Shown here: positions 51,676 to 59,288 of the stretch, piece by piece
Layout of the letters: each line of letters begins with the position of its first letter
Numbering within the stretch: the first letter of the stretch is position 1
Assembly: GCF_029109325.1 (NCBI RefSeq)
Contig: NZ_JAQKQJ010000017.1
Coordinates: forward strand, 62,001-126,000
Direction: 5' to 3'
Length of the DNA: 64,000 nt
From: Nodosilinea sp. PGN35
GTDB lineage: Bacteria > Cyanobacteriota > Cyanobacteriia > Phormidesmidales > Phormidesmidaceae
Notes under the pieces: model-generated
Database searches by the model: none
What the model was told of the DNA's origin: nothing
Seen by the model: only the letters and a program-made list of their open reading frames with translations
Position numbers and translations under genes: made by a program

Positions 51676-53118
51676 CTAGGCCAGGGGAAACCCGTCAGGG
51701 TCGGTAGCGGCTGCCGAAGCGTTGGCGGCAGGCTCCGCAGGGGAGGGCAGATCGAGCGATCGCACCAGAATATCGCCGAGGCGCGGGCCGTCGGTTGACA
51801 GCACAATCCATTCGCGGTCGGCAAACACCAGGCGATCGCCCGCGTGGGGAATCTTTTGCATCTGAAAGATCAAAAATCCTCCCAGGGTTTGGTAGTCCTC
51901 GGCGTAGGGCAGGGTGAGGTTGAGCAGATCGTTGACCTCCTCGAGATCGGTGTGGGCTTTAATTCGGTACGACTGATCGTCGAGCAGCTGCACCGGCTGC
52001 TCGACGGGGTGGTCGGGCTCGTGAATTTCGCCAATAATCTCGGTGGTCAGGTCGTGCAGGGTAAGCAGCCCGGCGGTGCCGCCGAATTCATCTACCACGA
52101 CCACCAGCTCCTGCCCGGTGCGCTGCATAGTGGCCAGCAGCTCGTGCAGCGGGGTGTACTCAGGCACAAAGCGAGCCGGTTTAACCCAGGGGTGAATCAG
52201 GGTGTGGGCGTCAATCTGCTGGCGCGCCAGGGGCTGCAAAAACTGCTTTAGCTCCACCATGCCCTGGATATCGTCGAGGGAATCGCCGATTACCGGGTAG
52301 CGGGAGTGCTCGGTGTCGGCCACCACCTCGATCAGCTCTCCAAAGGTGGCGGCCAGGGGAATGGCGTTGATCTGGGTGCGGGGCACCATAATTTCCCCGG
52401 CGGTGACATCGCGAAACTCAAACACGTTGTTGAGCAGTTCGCGCTCCTCGGCCACCAGACCAGGGGTCTCAGCGGTGGTGCGAATGATTAGCTGTAGCTC
52501 TTCCGGGGTGAGGCGGCTGTAGCTTACCTGGTCGCTGTACTGAATGCTGGCCAAGCGCAGCAGCAGCCGGGTCGATTGATTCAAAATCCAAATAAAGGGG
52601 TTGAACAGCCGGGCAATGGTCAGGCTGGGGGGGCCTAAAAATCGGGCCACCTGCTCTGGGTAGAGCAGCGCCACCGATTTGGGGCACAGCTCCCCCAGCA
52701 CAATCTGTAGGTAGGCCACCAGAAAAAAGGCCATGGGAATGGCTACAGCGTGGGCTAGGGCCTCGCTCTGGGCGGCACTGAGGGGCGTCTGGGTAATCCA
52801 AAAGGCCAGGGTGACCGCCATGGTGCCTTCGCCTACCCATCCCAGGGCCAGGCTAGAGAGGGTAATGCCCAGCTGGGTGGTTGACAGCAGGCGATTGAGG
52901 CTGCGCTGAAGCTGCTGCACCGTCTTGGCCTGCACATCTCCTTCGGAGACTAGCTGGCTGATGCGCGATCGCCGCACCGAAACCATAGAAAACTCTGCCG
53001 CCACGAAAAAGGCGTTGATGCCAATCAGCAGCAGCACCGCCAGCAGGCGCGATGCGATCGCAGCGAACGGCAGCTGATCGGGGATAACGACGGTCAATAG
53101 GTAGGGTAAAACGCCCAT
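51676..53118 (-). CDS. CNNM/HlyC-CorC family protein (DUF21, CBS pair, CorC)
   Basis: 480 residues. The DUF21 membrane domain (LLAVLLLIGINAFFVAAEFSMVSVRRSRISQL ... ELCPKSVALLYPEQVARFLG) is followed by a CBS pair (EIMVPRTQINAIPLAATFGELIEV; VVVVDEFGGTAGLLTLHDLTTEIIGEI) and a C-terminal CorC-type domain. Family members transport or sense Mg2+ or Co2+. It is 20 bp downstream of the small gene at 53139, suggesting an operon. Confidence 0.94.
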   Translation of the reverse strand: MGVLPYLLTVVIPDQLPFAAIASRLLAVLLLIGINAFFVAAEFSMVSVRRSRISQLVSEGDVQAKTVQQLQRSLNRLLSTTQLGITLSSLALGWVGEGTMAVTLAFWITQTPLSAAQSEALAHAVAIPMAFFLVAYLQIVLGELCPKSVALLYPEQVARFLGPPSLTIARLFNPFIWILNQSTRLLLRLASIQYSDQVSYSRLTPEELQLIIRTTAETPGLVAEERELLNNVFEFRDVTAGEIMVPRTQINAIPLAATFGELIEVVADTEHSRYPVIGDSLDDIQGMVELKQFLQPLARQQIDAHTLIHPWVKPARFVPEYTPLHELLATMQRTGQELVVVVDEFGGTAGLLTLHDLTTEIIGEIHEPDHPVEQPVQLLDDQSYRIKAHTDLEEVNDLLNLTLPYAEDYQTLGGFLIFQMQKIPHAGDRLVFADREWIVLSTDGPRLGDILVRSLDLPSPAEPAANASAAATDPDGFPLA

Positions 53119-53138
53119 GAGCCAGCGATTGGCAGCTA

Positions 53139-53387
53139 CTAGCCGCCGCCGCTAATCCGAGCTTTGACCTGCTGTAAAATCTCTGCCTCATTGACCAAGA
53201 GCACATCTCCCTGTCCGCCACTGCCCGCTTCACGGGCTATGGGGGCACCGCTCGTCGGTCGAGTCTCGGGCTGACGCACACCGGTCAGCGCCTGCCGCCC
53301 CAGGGTGAAGCCCCAGGACGCACTCACTACCCCGGACCCGATCATCAGCGAGAGCAAAATTAACGTAAACGCTACGGCAGGGTTCAT
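53139..53387 (-). CDS. Small single-helix membrane protein upstream of CNNM gene
   Basis: 82 residues. One N-terminal helix (PAVAFTLILLSLMIGSGVVSASWGFTLG) then a soluble tail ending LLVNEAEILQQVKARISGGG. No named domain; I believe similar short proteins occur in other cyanobacteria. It reads directly into the CNNM/CorC gene after 20 bp and could assist it. Confidence 0.65.
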   Translation of the reverse strand: MNPAVAFTLILLSLMIGSGVVSASWGFTLGRQALTGVRQPETRPTSGAPIAREAGSGGQGDVLLVNEAEILQQVKARISGGG

Positions 53388-53587
53388 GGCGGGGGCGGGC
53401 TATAACCTTAGGACAAAAATACTGGGGAACAAGCTACTGGAGAACAGGGACACTCTGGCAAGCGCTGGGCCTGAACCAGGGAATCGGTATGCCTAGATTA
53501 TAAGGTCGTCAGACTCGAACAAAATTTAAGATCTGGTTTTGGGCTCACGCCCTACAATGGGACAGGTTTACCGTCAGGTAAAATATC

Positions 53588-53660
53588 CCAGGGTTGGCCG
53601 AGCGGATTAGGCAGCGAACTCATAATTCGCCTCAGGCAGGTTCAACTCCTGCACCCTGGA
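53588..53660 (+). tRNA. tRNA with CAU anticodon (Met or lysidine-type Ile)
   Basis: 73 nt. Acceptor CCAGGGT (53588-53594) pairs with ACCCTGG (53653-53659), discriminator A. The anticodon stem GCGAA/TTCGC holds loop CTCATAA, anticodon CAT. The D-arm TTGGCCGAGCGGATTAGGC and the anticodon-arm sequence resemble plastid-type trnI-CAU more than initiator tRNA. I favour Ile(CAU, read AUA after lysidine modification), but elongator Met is not excluded. The T-arm GGTTCAACTCC is normal; no CCA encoded. Confidence 0.9.
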
Positions 53661-53732
53661 TTGGCTCTCGTCGTCTGAGCACCCCCATGGGCAATTGCAG
53701 GGTAAACCTGCCCCAGGAAACGGCCTGCCGAC

Positions 53733-54128
53733 CTAGAGACCCTCGAAGATAAACTCAGAACCCACGTAGGGCACCCTGCTGCTCGGCAGAGTGAGTAGGG
53801 AGGTGGTGTAGGGGTTGGCCAAGTCGGGTACCCGAATGGTGGGGTCGGAGGTATTTTGCAGCAGCATGATATCTCTAACCGCAGCGGCGGTGGCATCGGC
53901 GTCCCAATCTAGCGCTCGGTCGGGAAAACCAAAGCCAAACATGCGCTGCGCCTGCCGTCTGATACTCCGGTTTTGAATGTGGTCGCCAGAATAGGTTGAG
54001 GTCAGGTCATCCATGGCCTCAAGAATGGTTCGGGGAGCCTCTTGGCTGTGCCCTGCCGGGGCCGCTAGCGCAGCGGCGGCCAGCAGCGCCAGTGTTAGCC
54101 CAGAAATATGATTTAATTGAATGCCCAT
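53733..54128 (-). CDS. Small secreted protein of unknown function
   Basis: 131 residues from ATG 54128. A clear signal peptide (LTLALLAAAALAAPAGHS) precedes a soluble domain with no cysteine: RTILEAMDDLTSTYSGDHIQNRSIRRQAQRMFGFGFPDRALDWDADATAAAVRDIML. I recognise no family. GAGGCTTGGCC precedes the start as a possible ribosome site. Confidence 0.6.
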   Translation of the reverse strand: MGIQLNHISGLTLALLAAAALAAPAGHSQEAPRTILEAMDDLTSTYSGDHIQNRSIRRQAQRMFGFGFPDRALDWDADATAAAVRDIMLLQNTSDPTIRVPDLANPYTTSLLTLPSSRVPYVGSEFIFEGL

Positions 54129-54310
54129 GGCCAAGCCTCCTCAACTCATTAAATTAGTGCAATTCTGACGGTGTGTTGCCCTCGACTTCACCCTACTTGG
54201 GGCTTTAGATGCCCTCATCCGCGCGAAACCCGGCTGAACCGATCACTCAGTGCAAGTCCTTTATAGCGCGATCGCAAGAAACCGGAGCATTTTTAAAGGA
54301 ATTCCTCCCC

Positions 54311-54958
54311 ATGAACCCGCTGCTCATCGATGCGCCCGCCGCCGACCTGATTGCGCTCAACACTGAGGCGCTGCGATCGCCCCTGCTCGACCTGTTTTGC
54401 CGGGGAGCCTACCAGGAGGGGGACTTTGTGCTCACCTCAGGGCAGCGCAGCACCTACTACATCAACGGCAAGCTAGTCACTCTGCATCCCCAGGGAGCCC
54501 TGCTGGTCGGTCGGCTGCTGCTAGACCTGGTGCCGCCAGAAACCGTGGCCGTAGCCGGGCTCACCCTTGGGGCAGATCCCCTCGTGACGGCGGTGAGTCT
54601 GGTGGGCGTCTACGGCCACGGGCAAAGCCCCTCCCCCAGGGGCCAGCGCACCCTCTTTCCGCTGATCATCCGCAAAGAGGCCAAGGGCCACGGCACCCGC
54701 GCCTACATTGAGGGGGTGGCCCTACCGCCGGGCAGTCCCGTCACCGTACTAGAAGATGTGGTCACCACCGGTCAATCGGCCCTCCAGGCCGTCGAGCGCC
54801 TCAGGCAGGCTGGCTACCAGGTCAACCAAATTCTGGCCTTAGTCGATCGGCAGCAGGGCGGAGCCGAACTCTACCAGAGCCACCAGCTCCCCTTTCAAGC
54901 CCTGTTTACCATTCAAGATATCCAGGCCCACTGGGCCACCCTCAACCCTGTCCTATGA
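54311..54958 (+). CDS. pyrE: Orotate phosphoribosyltransferase
   Basis: 215 residues from ATG 54311; the frame is open to 54209 but family similarity begins after MNPLLI. Features: FVLTSGQRSTYYINGKLVTLHPQGALLVG, GLTLGADPLVTAV, IIRKEAKGHGT and the PRPP-binding loop VTVLEDVVTTGQSALQAVERL. It makes orotidine-5'-phosphate in pyrimidine synthesis. Its stop overlaps the start of the next gene by 4 bp (ATGATGG). Confidence 0.96.
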   Translation: MNPLLIDAPAADLIALNTEALRSPLLDLFCRGAYQEGDFVLTSGQRSTYYINGKLVTLHPQGALLVGRLLLDLVPPETVAVAGLTLGADPLVTAVSLVGVYGHGQSPSPRGQRTLFPLIIRKEAKGHGTRAYIEGVALPPGSPVTVLEDVVTTGQSALQAVERLRQAGYQVNQILALVDRQQGGAELYQSHQLPFQALFTIQDIQAHWATLNPVL

Positions 54959-55479
54959 TGGCTCGACCGCGCCCCGACATTGGCTTTATTCCTACTCCCG
55001 CCGATACCACGGCGGCCATGGTCAAGCTGGCCGATCTCAGTCCGAGCGATGTGGTCTATGACCTGGGCTGTGGCGATGGCCGACTGCTGATCCTGGCCGC
55101 CACTGAGTATGGCGCGCGGGGGGTGGGCATTGACCTGGACACAGTTCTGCTGGAGCAGGCCCAGGTCAACGCCCGGCGGGCCGGGGTAGGCGATCGCCTG
55201 ACCTTTAGACAGGGCAACCTCTTTGAGACCGATGTCGCCGAGGCGACGGCGGTCTTCCTCTATCTGTTGCCCCACCTAAATTTGCGCCTGCGTCCGCGTC
55301 TCCAGGCGCAGCTGCGGCCCGGCAGTCGCATCGTCAGCCACATGTTTGACCTGGGCGACTGGCGGCCCGACCTCACGCTGCGCCTGCCAGCCTCCGAAGA
55401 GGACTCAGTGGTTTACCTGTGGCGCATTCCCCACCCACCAGCCCCCAAGCAGCCAGGGGATCCACACGCTACTGAGTGA
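54955..55479 (+). CDS. Class I SAM-dependent methyltransferase
   Basis: 174 residues starting at an ATG overlapping the pyrE stop; a second ATG follows at once. Motif I is VVYDLGCGDGRLLILAA, then GVGIDLDTVLLEQAQVNARRAGV, and motif IV-like ATAVFLYLLPHLNLRL. It resembles small bacterial methyltransferases near the KMT9/'PTPADTTAAMVKLADL' type. Substrate unknown. The 4-bp overlap suggests co-translation with pyrE. Confidence 0.88.
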   Translation: MMARPRPDIGFIPTPADTTAAMVKLADLSPSDVVYDLGCGDGRLLILAATEYGARGVGIDLDTVLLEQAQVNARRAGVGDRLTFRQGNLFETDVAEATAVFLYLLPHLNLRLRPRLQAQLRPGSRIVSHMFDLGDWRPDLTLRLPASEEDSVVYLWRIPHPPAPKQPGDPHATE

Positions 55480-55558
55480 GGACAGCTAATACTCTGCCAC
55501 CTAGCACCTGTTACCTGTAACCTGCCACCCCCGCACAGGATGACTTAGACAGTCAACA

Positions 55559-56617
55559 CTAGCCCTCGGCTGGCTTGCGACACACCCAGTATTTGCTCAT
55601 GAAATGCACGTCGTTGCTGACGGCTTCAAAGCCAGCCCCGGTCAGTCGCCGGTTGAGATCATCGGTGGTGTAGTGGCGGTAGTAGGGCTCGTGAAACATC
55701 GCCGGAAAATTTGCCATTGCCGCCTCAAATTCAGGGGAGTCAAGCCGCTGAATCGAGTCGCACAGCACCACGGTGCCGCCGGGCTTCACCACCCGATACA
55801 TCTCGTCAATCACATTCTGTCGAGCCACCGACGGCAGTTCGTGGAACAGAAAGACGCTCACCACCGCGTCAAAGTAGTTGTCCACAAAGGGTAAGCTTTC
55901 GCCGTTGGCCTGCACTAGCTGGGGCAGAACCCCCGGCTTGGCCAACAGCGTTTCGCTGGCTTTGCGCAGGTAGGTGGGCGACAGGTCAACCCCGTAGAGC
56001 GATGCCTTAGGCAGAGTATCGCGAATCATGCTCAGGGTACGCCCGGTGCCGCAGGCTACGTCCAGCACCTTGGCCCCGTCTTCTACACCAGCCGCCACTA
56101 GGCCCTGCTTGAGGGGGGCCAGAATGCGGCGGCGCATGGGGTCAGCGGTACCGTTAAAAAGAATCTCCACCTGGAGGTCATACAGGTTAGCCGACATATC
56201 ACTCAGATAGCCGTCGGTCTGGTGGTGAAAGTTTTGCAGGTAGTACTTGGGGTACCCCGCAGTGTCAATGCTGTCGGCAAAGGTGTGGTGCTCACGCCTG
56301 TTCAGCCGTTCCCAAATGTTGGGCAGATCGAGGCAAACCAAAGGGTAGAACCGAAAGAAGTCGTCCCACGGGTTGTCGAACAGCAGTTCCTTGGGATAGA
56401 TCCCCGCCTCAGCATCCTGCCAGTCGCGCTCTAGCAGGGCGTTCATCCGCTGCTGAAGCAGCTGTAGTGCCTTGAGGTCTAGGGGCTCTGTCTTGAGGTT
56501 TTTTGGTGGATTTACCGTCTGCATTACCTGGGTACTGACGGTCTTATGGGCTAGCCCGAAGTAGCTTTTGCCCTGCTGAAAGGCTTGGTAAGCCAGTTTC
56601 GTGATGGTGTCAGGCAT
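55559..56617 (-). CDS. Class I SAM-dependent methyltransferase (UbiE-like)
   Basis: 352 residues. A ~165-residue N-terminal region with aromatic clusters (NPWDDFFRFYPLVCLDLPNIWERLNRREHH; SDMSANLYDLQVEILFNGTADPMRRRIL) precedes the methyltransferase core AKVLDVACGTGRTLSMIRDTLPKASLYGVDLSPTYLRKASE and PFVDNYFDAVVSVFLFHELP. It resembles quinone-type methyltransferases but is longer. Substrate unknown. Confidence 0.88.
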   Translation of the reverse strand: MPDTITKLAYQAFQQGKSYFGLAHKTVSTQVMQTVNPPKNLKTEPLDLKALQLLQQRMNALLERDWQDAEAGIYPKELLFDNPWDDFFRFYPLVCLDLPNIWERLNRREHHTFADSIDTAGYPKYYLQNFHHQTDGYLSDMSANLYDLQVEILFNGTADPMRRRILAPLKQGLVAAGVEDGAKVLDVACGTGRTLSMIRDTLPKASLYGVDLSPTYLRKASETLLAKPGVLPQLVQANGESLPFVDNYFDAVVSVFLFHELPSVARQNVIDEMYRVVKPGGTVVLCDSIQRLDSPEFEAAMANFPAMFHEPYYRHYTTDDLNRRLTGAGFEAVSNDVHFMSKYWVCRKPAEG

Positions 56618-56931
56618 AGAACCAGCGGATTAATTGTTGAACAAAAAATATTCAATCGTGTTACTGATTGTAACGAAATTCTGAGGGAAACGTGGATGCT
56701 CCGAACGAAGTAGATTGGCTGCCGAATGCCTAGCCGCCAGCGATTCGGCGGCTGCGATCGCCTGGGCATTGGCTCAGGCGGCGGCCGTTAGACCGCAGCT
56801 GTTTCTCCAGGGGCGGTCATGGATCAGCCTCTGATGGCCCAAAACCCAACGGTCACAGCCCCTGGCCAAGTTTTGAATCGGCGTGGCAGCGCCGCTGATA
56901 AAAGGCTTTTGGCCAGAACTGACGACATGCC
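56618..56931. other. Intergenic region, no supported feature
   Basis: 314 bp between hisS and the methyltransferase gene, both on the minus strand. The right side near 56640-56690 is AT-rich and probably holds the methyltransferase promoter or leader. No hairpin of note or small gene is seen. Confidence 0.4.
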
Positions 56932-58245
56932 CTAGGCTCGAGCGCGCTGAACCTGCTGCAAAAAGCCGTCGGTGTCGCTGAGCAGCGCGGCCTGGGAAAG
57001 GCTAGTCTGCTCTCCGGAGGCCAGCCACTTAATCTGGACAGTGCCCTGAACAGCTTCGTCGTCGCCGACGATCAGGCAGGCGGCGGCCCCGCTGCGATCG
57101 GCCCGCTTAAACTGTTTGCCAAAGGCGGCCCGGCTGAGGTCTAGCTCTACCGCTATGCCTTGATGGCGCAGTTTTTGGGTTAGCAGCAGGGCACTGGCTT
57201 CGGCCTGTTCGCCGCGAGAGACCAGATAGATATCTGGAGCTGTGGCCTGACCCGGCTCCAGGGCTTCGAGCAGCAGGGTGAGGCGCTCTAGGCCGATGGC
57301 CCAACCCACCGCTGGGGTCGCGGGCCCGCCTAGTTCTTCTACCAGACCGTCGTAGCGACCACCGCCGCACACCGTGGCCTGAGACCCTAGATCGCTCGAC
57401 TGAATTTCAAAGGCGGTGTGGGTGTAGTAGTCGAGCCCTCGCACCAGGCGTGGGTTCAGTTCGTAGGCAATGCCCAGGGCGTTGAGCTGGGTGAGCACCT
57501 GGTCAAAGTGGCGCTGGGAGTCAGGCCCGAGGTAGTCCAAAATACTGGGGGCTGCCTCGGTGATGGTCTGGGTCTTTTCGTCTTTGCTGTCGAGAATGCG
57601 CAGGGGATTGCGGGTGAGGCGATCGCGCGAATCTGCGTCTAGATCCGCCGCGTAGGGGGTGAGGTAGTTGACCAGGGCCTCGCGGTAGCGGCTGCGATCG
57701 CTCCGATCGCCCACCGAGTTCAGATAAAAGGTTAGGTTCTTGAGGCCCAACGCCTGCAAAATATCGGTGGCCAGGGCGATCACCTCCACGTCGGCGCGGG
57801 GGTCGGCGCTGCCCAGCACCTCGACCCCCACCTGGTGAAACTGCCGCTGGCGACCTTTTTGGGGGCGCTCGTAGCGAAACATGGGGCCGGTATACCAGAG
57901 GCGCTGCACGCCCCCCTGGGCGTAGAGGCTGTGCTGCACGTAGGCCCGCACGACCCCGGCAGTACCCTCGGGCCGCAGGGTGCAGCTGCGATCGCCCTTG
58001 TCTCTAAAACTGTACATTTCCTTGCCCACCACATCGGTGGCTTCACCAATGCCCCGCTCAAACAGCGCAGTGGCCTCAAAGGTGGGGGTGCGAATTTCGC
58101 GGTAGGCCGCCCGGCCCAAAATCTCCCGCGCCGCTGCCTCCACCCGCTGCCAGGTGTGAATGTCGGCCACCTTGAGGTCTTGACCTACAAACTGTGGCTT
58201 GGGCAAAATATCTTCGGTTCCGGGCAGCGATTGAATGGACTCCAT
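56932..58245 (-). CDS. hisS: Histidyl-tRNA synthetase
   Basis: 437 residues, class II aminoacyl-tRNA synthetase. Marks: SLPGTEDILP, TPTFEATALFERGIGEATDVVGKEMYSF, the motif 2 region LRPEGTAGVVRAYVQHSL and YTGPMFRYERPQKGRQRQFHQ, LVRGLDYYTHTAFEIQ, CGGGRYDGLVEELGG and motif 3 VGWAIGLERL. The C-terminal anticodon-binding domain is intact. Confidence 0.97.
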   Translation of the reverse strand: MESIQSLPGTEDILPKPQFVGQDLKVADIHTWQRVEAAAREILGRAAYREIRTPTFEATALFERGIGEATDVVGKEMYSFRDKGDRSCTLRPEGTAGVVRAYVQHSLYAQGGVQRLWYTGPMFRYERPQKGRQRQFHQVGVEVLGSADPRADVEVIALATDILQALGLKNLTFYLNSVGDRSDRSRYREALVNYLTPYAADLDADSRDRLTRNPLRILDSKDEKTQTITEAAPSILDYLGPDSQRHFDQVLTQLNALGIAYELNPRLVRGLDYYTHTAFEIQSSDLGSQATVCGGGRYDGLVEELGGPATPAVGWAIGLERLTLLLEALEPGQATAPDIYLVSRGEQAEASALLLTQKLRHQGIAVELDLSRAAFGKQFKRADRSGAAACLIVGDDEAVQGTVQIKWLASGEQTSLSQAALLSDTDGFLQQVQRARA

Positions 58246-58319
58246 AGCTGTACAGGCGCTCTCAAGGGGGGCAATACAGAACCCCCATCATAGCCTGTGT
58301 TGGGCTCAGAGCCAGGGGC

Positions 58320-58607
58320 TTAGGGCTCCTGGGCTTCGGGTTTGGCCTCGGGCAGCACGCAGCAGTTGACTTCGTCAATACAGACCTTGCCCGACTGCAA
58401 TGCCCACCGGAACAGCGCCACCCGGTTGCCGGTCGCAGTTTTCGTCAAAATGTTGCTGATGTGGTTATCGACGGTACGCTTGCTGATCTCTAGCTTTTCC
58501 GAAATTTCCTGGTTGGTCAGCCCCGATGCCACTAGCTCAACGATCTGTAGTTCTCGGTCAGAGAGACTCCCTTGACCAGGCAGTGGGGCCATTTCATCGC
58601 TTGCCAT
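58320..58607 (-). CDS. pedR: PedR-type LuxR regulator (photosynthetic electron transport-dependent)
   Basis: 95 residues: only a LuxR-type helix-turn-helix (LSDRELQIVELVASGLTNQEISEKLEISKRTVDNHISNILTKT) plus a C-terminal tail with GKVCIDEVNCCVLP. PedR in Synechocystis senses electron-transport state through a conserved Cys reduced by thioredoxin and controls high-light genes. The Cys cluster in the tail matches. It is divergent from the DUF4168 gene at 58714. Confidence 0.88.
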   Translation of the reverse strand: MASDEMAPLPGQGSLSDRELQIVELVASGLTNQEISEKLEISKRTVDNHISNILTKTATGNRVALFRWALQSGKVCIDEVNCCVLPEAKPEAQEP

Positions 58608-58713
58608 GGCAGTCTGTTCCCTTCGTCGTTATGTATTTATGCTTAGGTTTAGTACCACTATAGGCGATCTGGTTTCGGGTAGGCTGGTGAAACGCATTCT
58701 GAGCTGTCGGTCT

Positions 58714-59202
58714 ATGGGGTTTAGCTGGATGACCGCTGTCGCCTGGCCCAATTGCCGCTGCCGCCTGGGGCCGTGGGTCAAGACCGGGGGGCCAGGTCAA
58801 CGCCTCCTGCTGCTGGGCCTGCTGCTGGGCCTGCTGCTGGGCCTGCTGCTGGGGCTGGCTGTCCCGGTTCTGGCCGCCCCGGTCTCCCCAGCGGATGACC
58901 CTCCAGCGGTCTCCCCGGCCCAGGCTGACGCCAACGACATTCCTTCTGAGACCGTCAGCCGCTTCGTCAACGCCTACATTGCCGTCGTCAAGCTGATTGA
59001 GTCGCGCGAATTGGGCCTGCAGCGGGCCGAAACCGATACCGAATCGCGCCAGATGCAGCAGGAGATTCAGGCTGCCGCCCTCGATCTAATTCAGGCCAAC
59101 GGCCTTACCCTGTCGGCCTACTGGGAACTGCTTGGGCTCGCCAACAGCGACCCTGAATTTCGCGATCGCGTCCTCGCTCAGATCGACGAAACCAGTCTCT
59201 GA
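58714..59202 (+). CDS. Exported DUF4168 protein with a repeat-expanded signal peptide
   Basis: 162 residues from ATG 58714; frames open to 58606 and ATG 58729 are alternatives. The hydrophobic core of the signal is a tandem LLGL/LLLG repeat (GQRLLLLGLLLGLLLGLLLG, then LAVPVLA), encoded by a 12-bp DNA repeat. The mature part has the DUF4168 pattern: ETVSRFVNAYIAVVKLIESRELGLQRAETDTESRQMQQEIQAAALDLIQANGLTLSAYWEL. Function unknown. Confidence 0.82.
   Translation: MGFSWMTAVAWPNCRCRLGPWVKTGGPGQRLLLLGLLLGLLLGLLLGLAVPVLAAPVSPADDPPAVSPAQADANDIPSETVSRFVNAYIAVVKLIESRELGLQRAETDTESRQMQQEIQAAALDLIQANGLTLSAYWELLGLANSDPEFRDRVLAQIDETSL
58807..58854 (+). repeat. 12-bp tandem repeat in the DUF4168 signal sequence
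   Basis: Four units of CTGCTGCTGGGC (58807-58818, 58819-58830, 58831-58842, 58843-58854, the last with GGGG at its end). Each encodes LLLG. Copy number could vary by slippage without a frame change. Confidence 0.92.
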
Positions 59203-59288
59203 CCGCCGGCCAGCCCCATGCCCCACCGCGCCGGGTAAAATCCAGGAGTACCCCCCTCGACCTGTTTGGGGATCCAAGCCAAACAATC

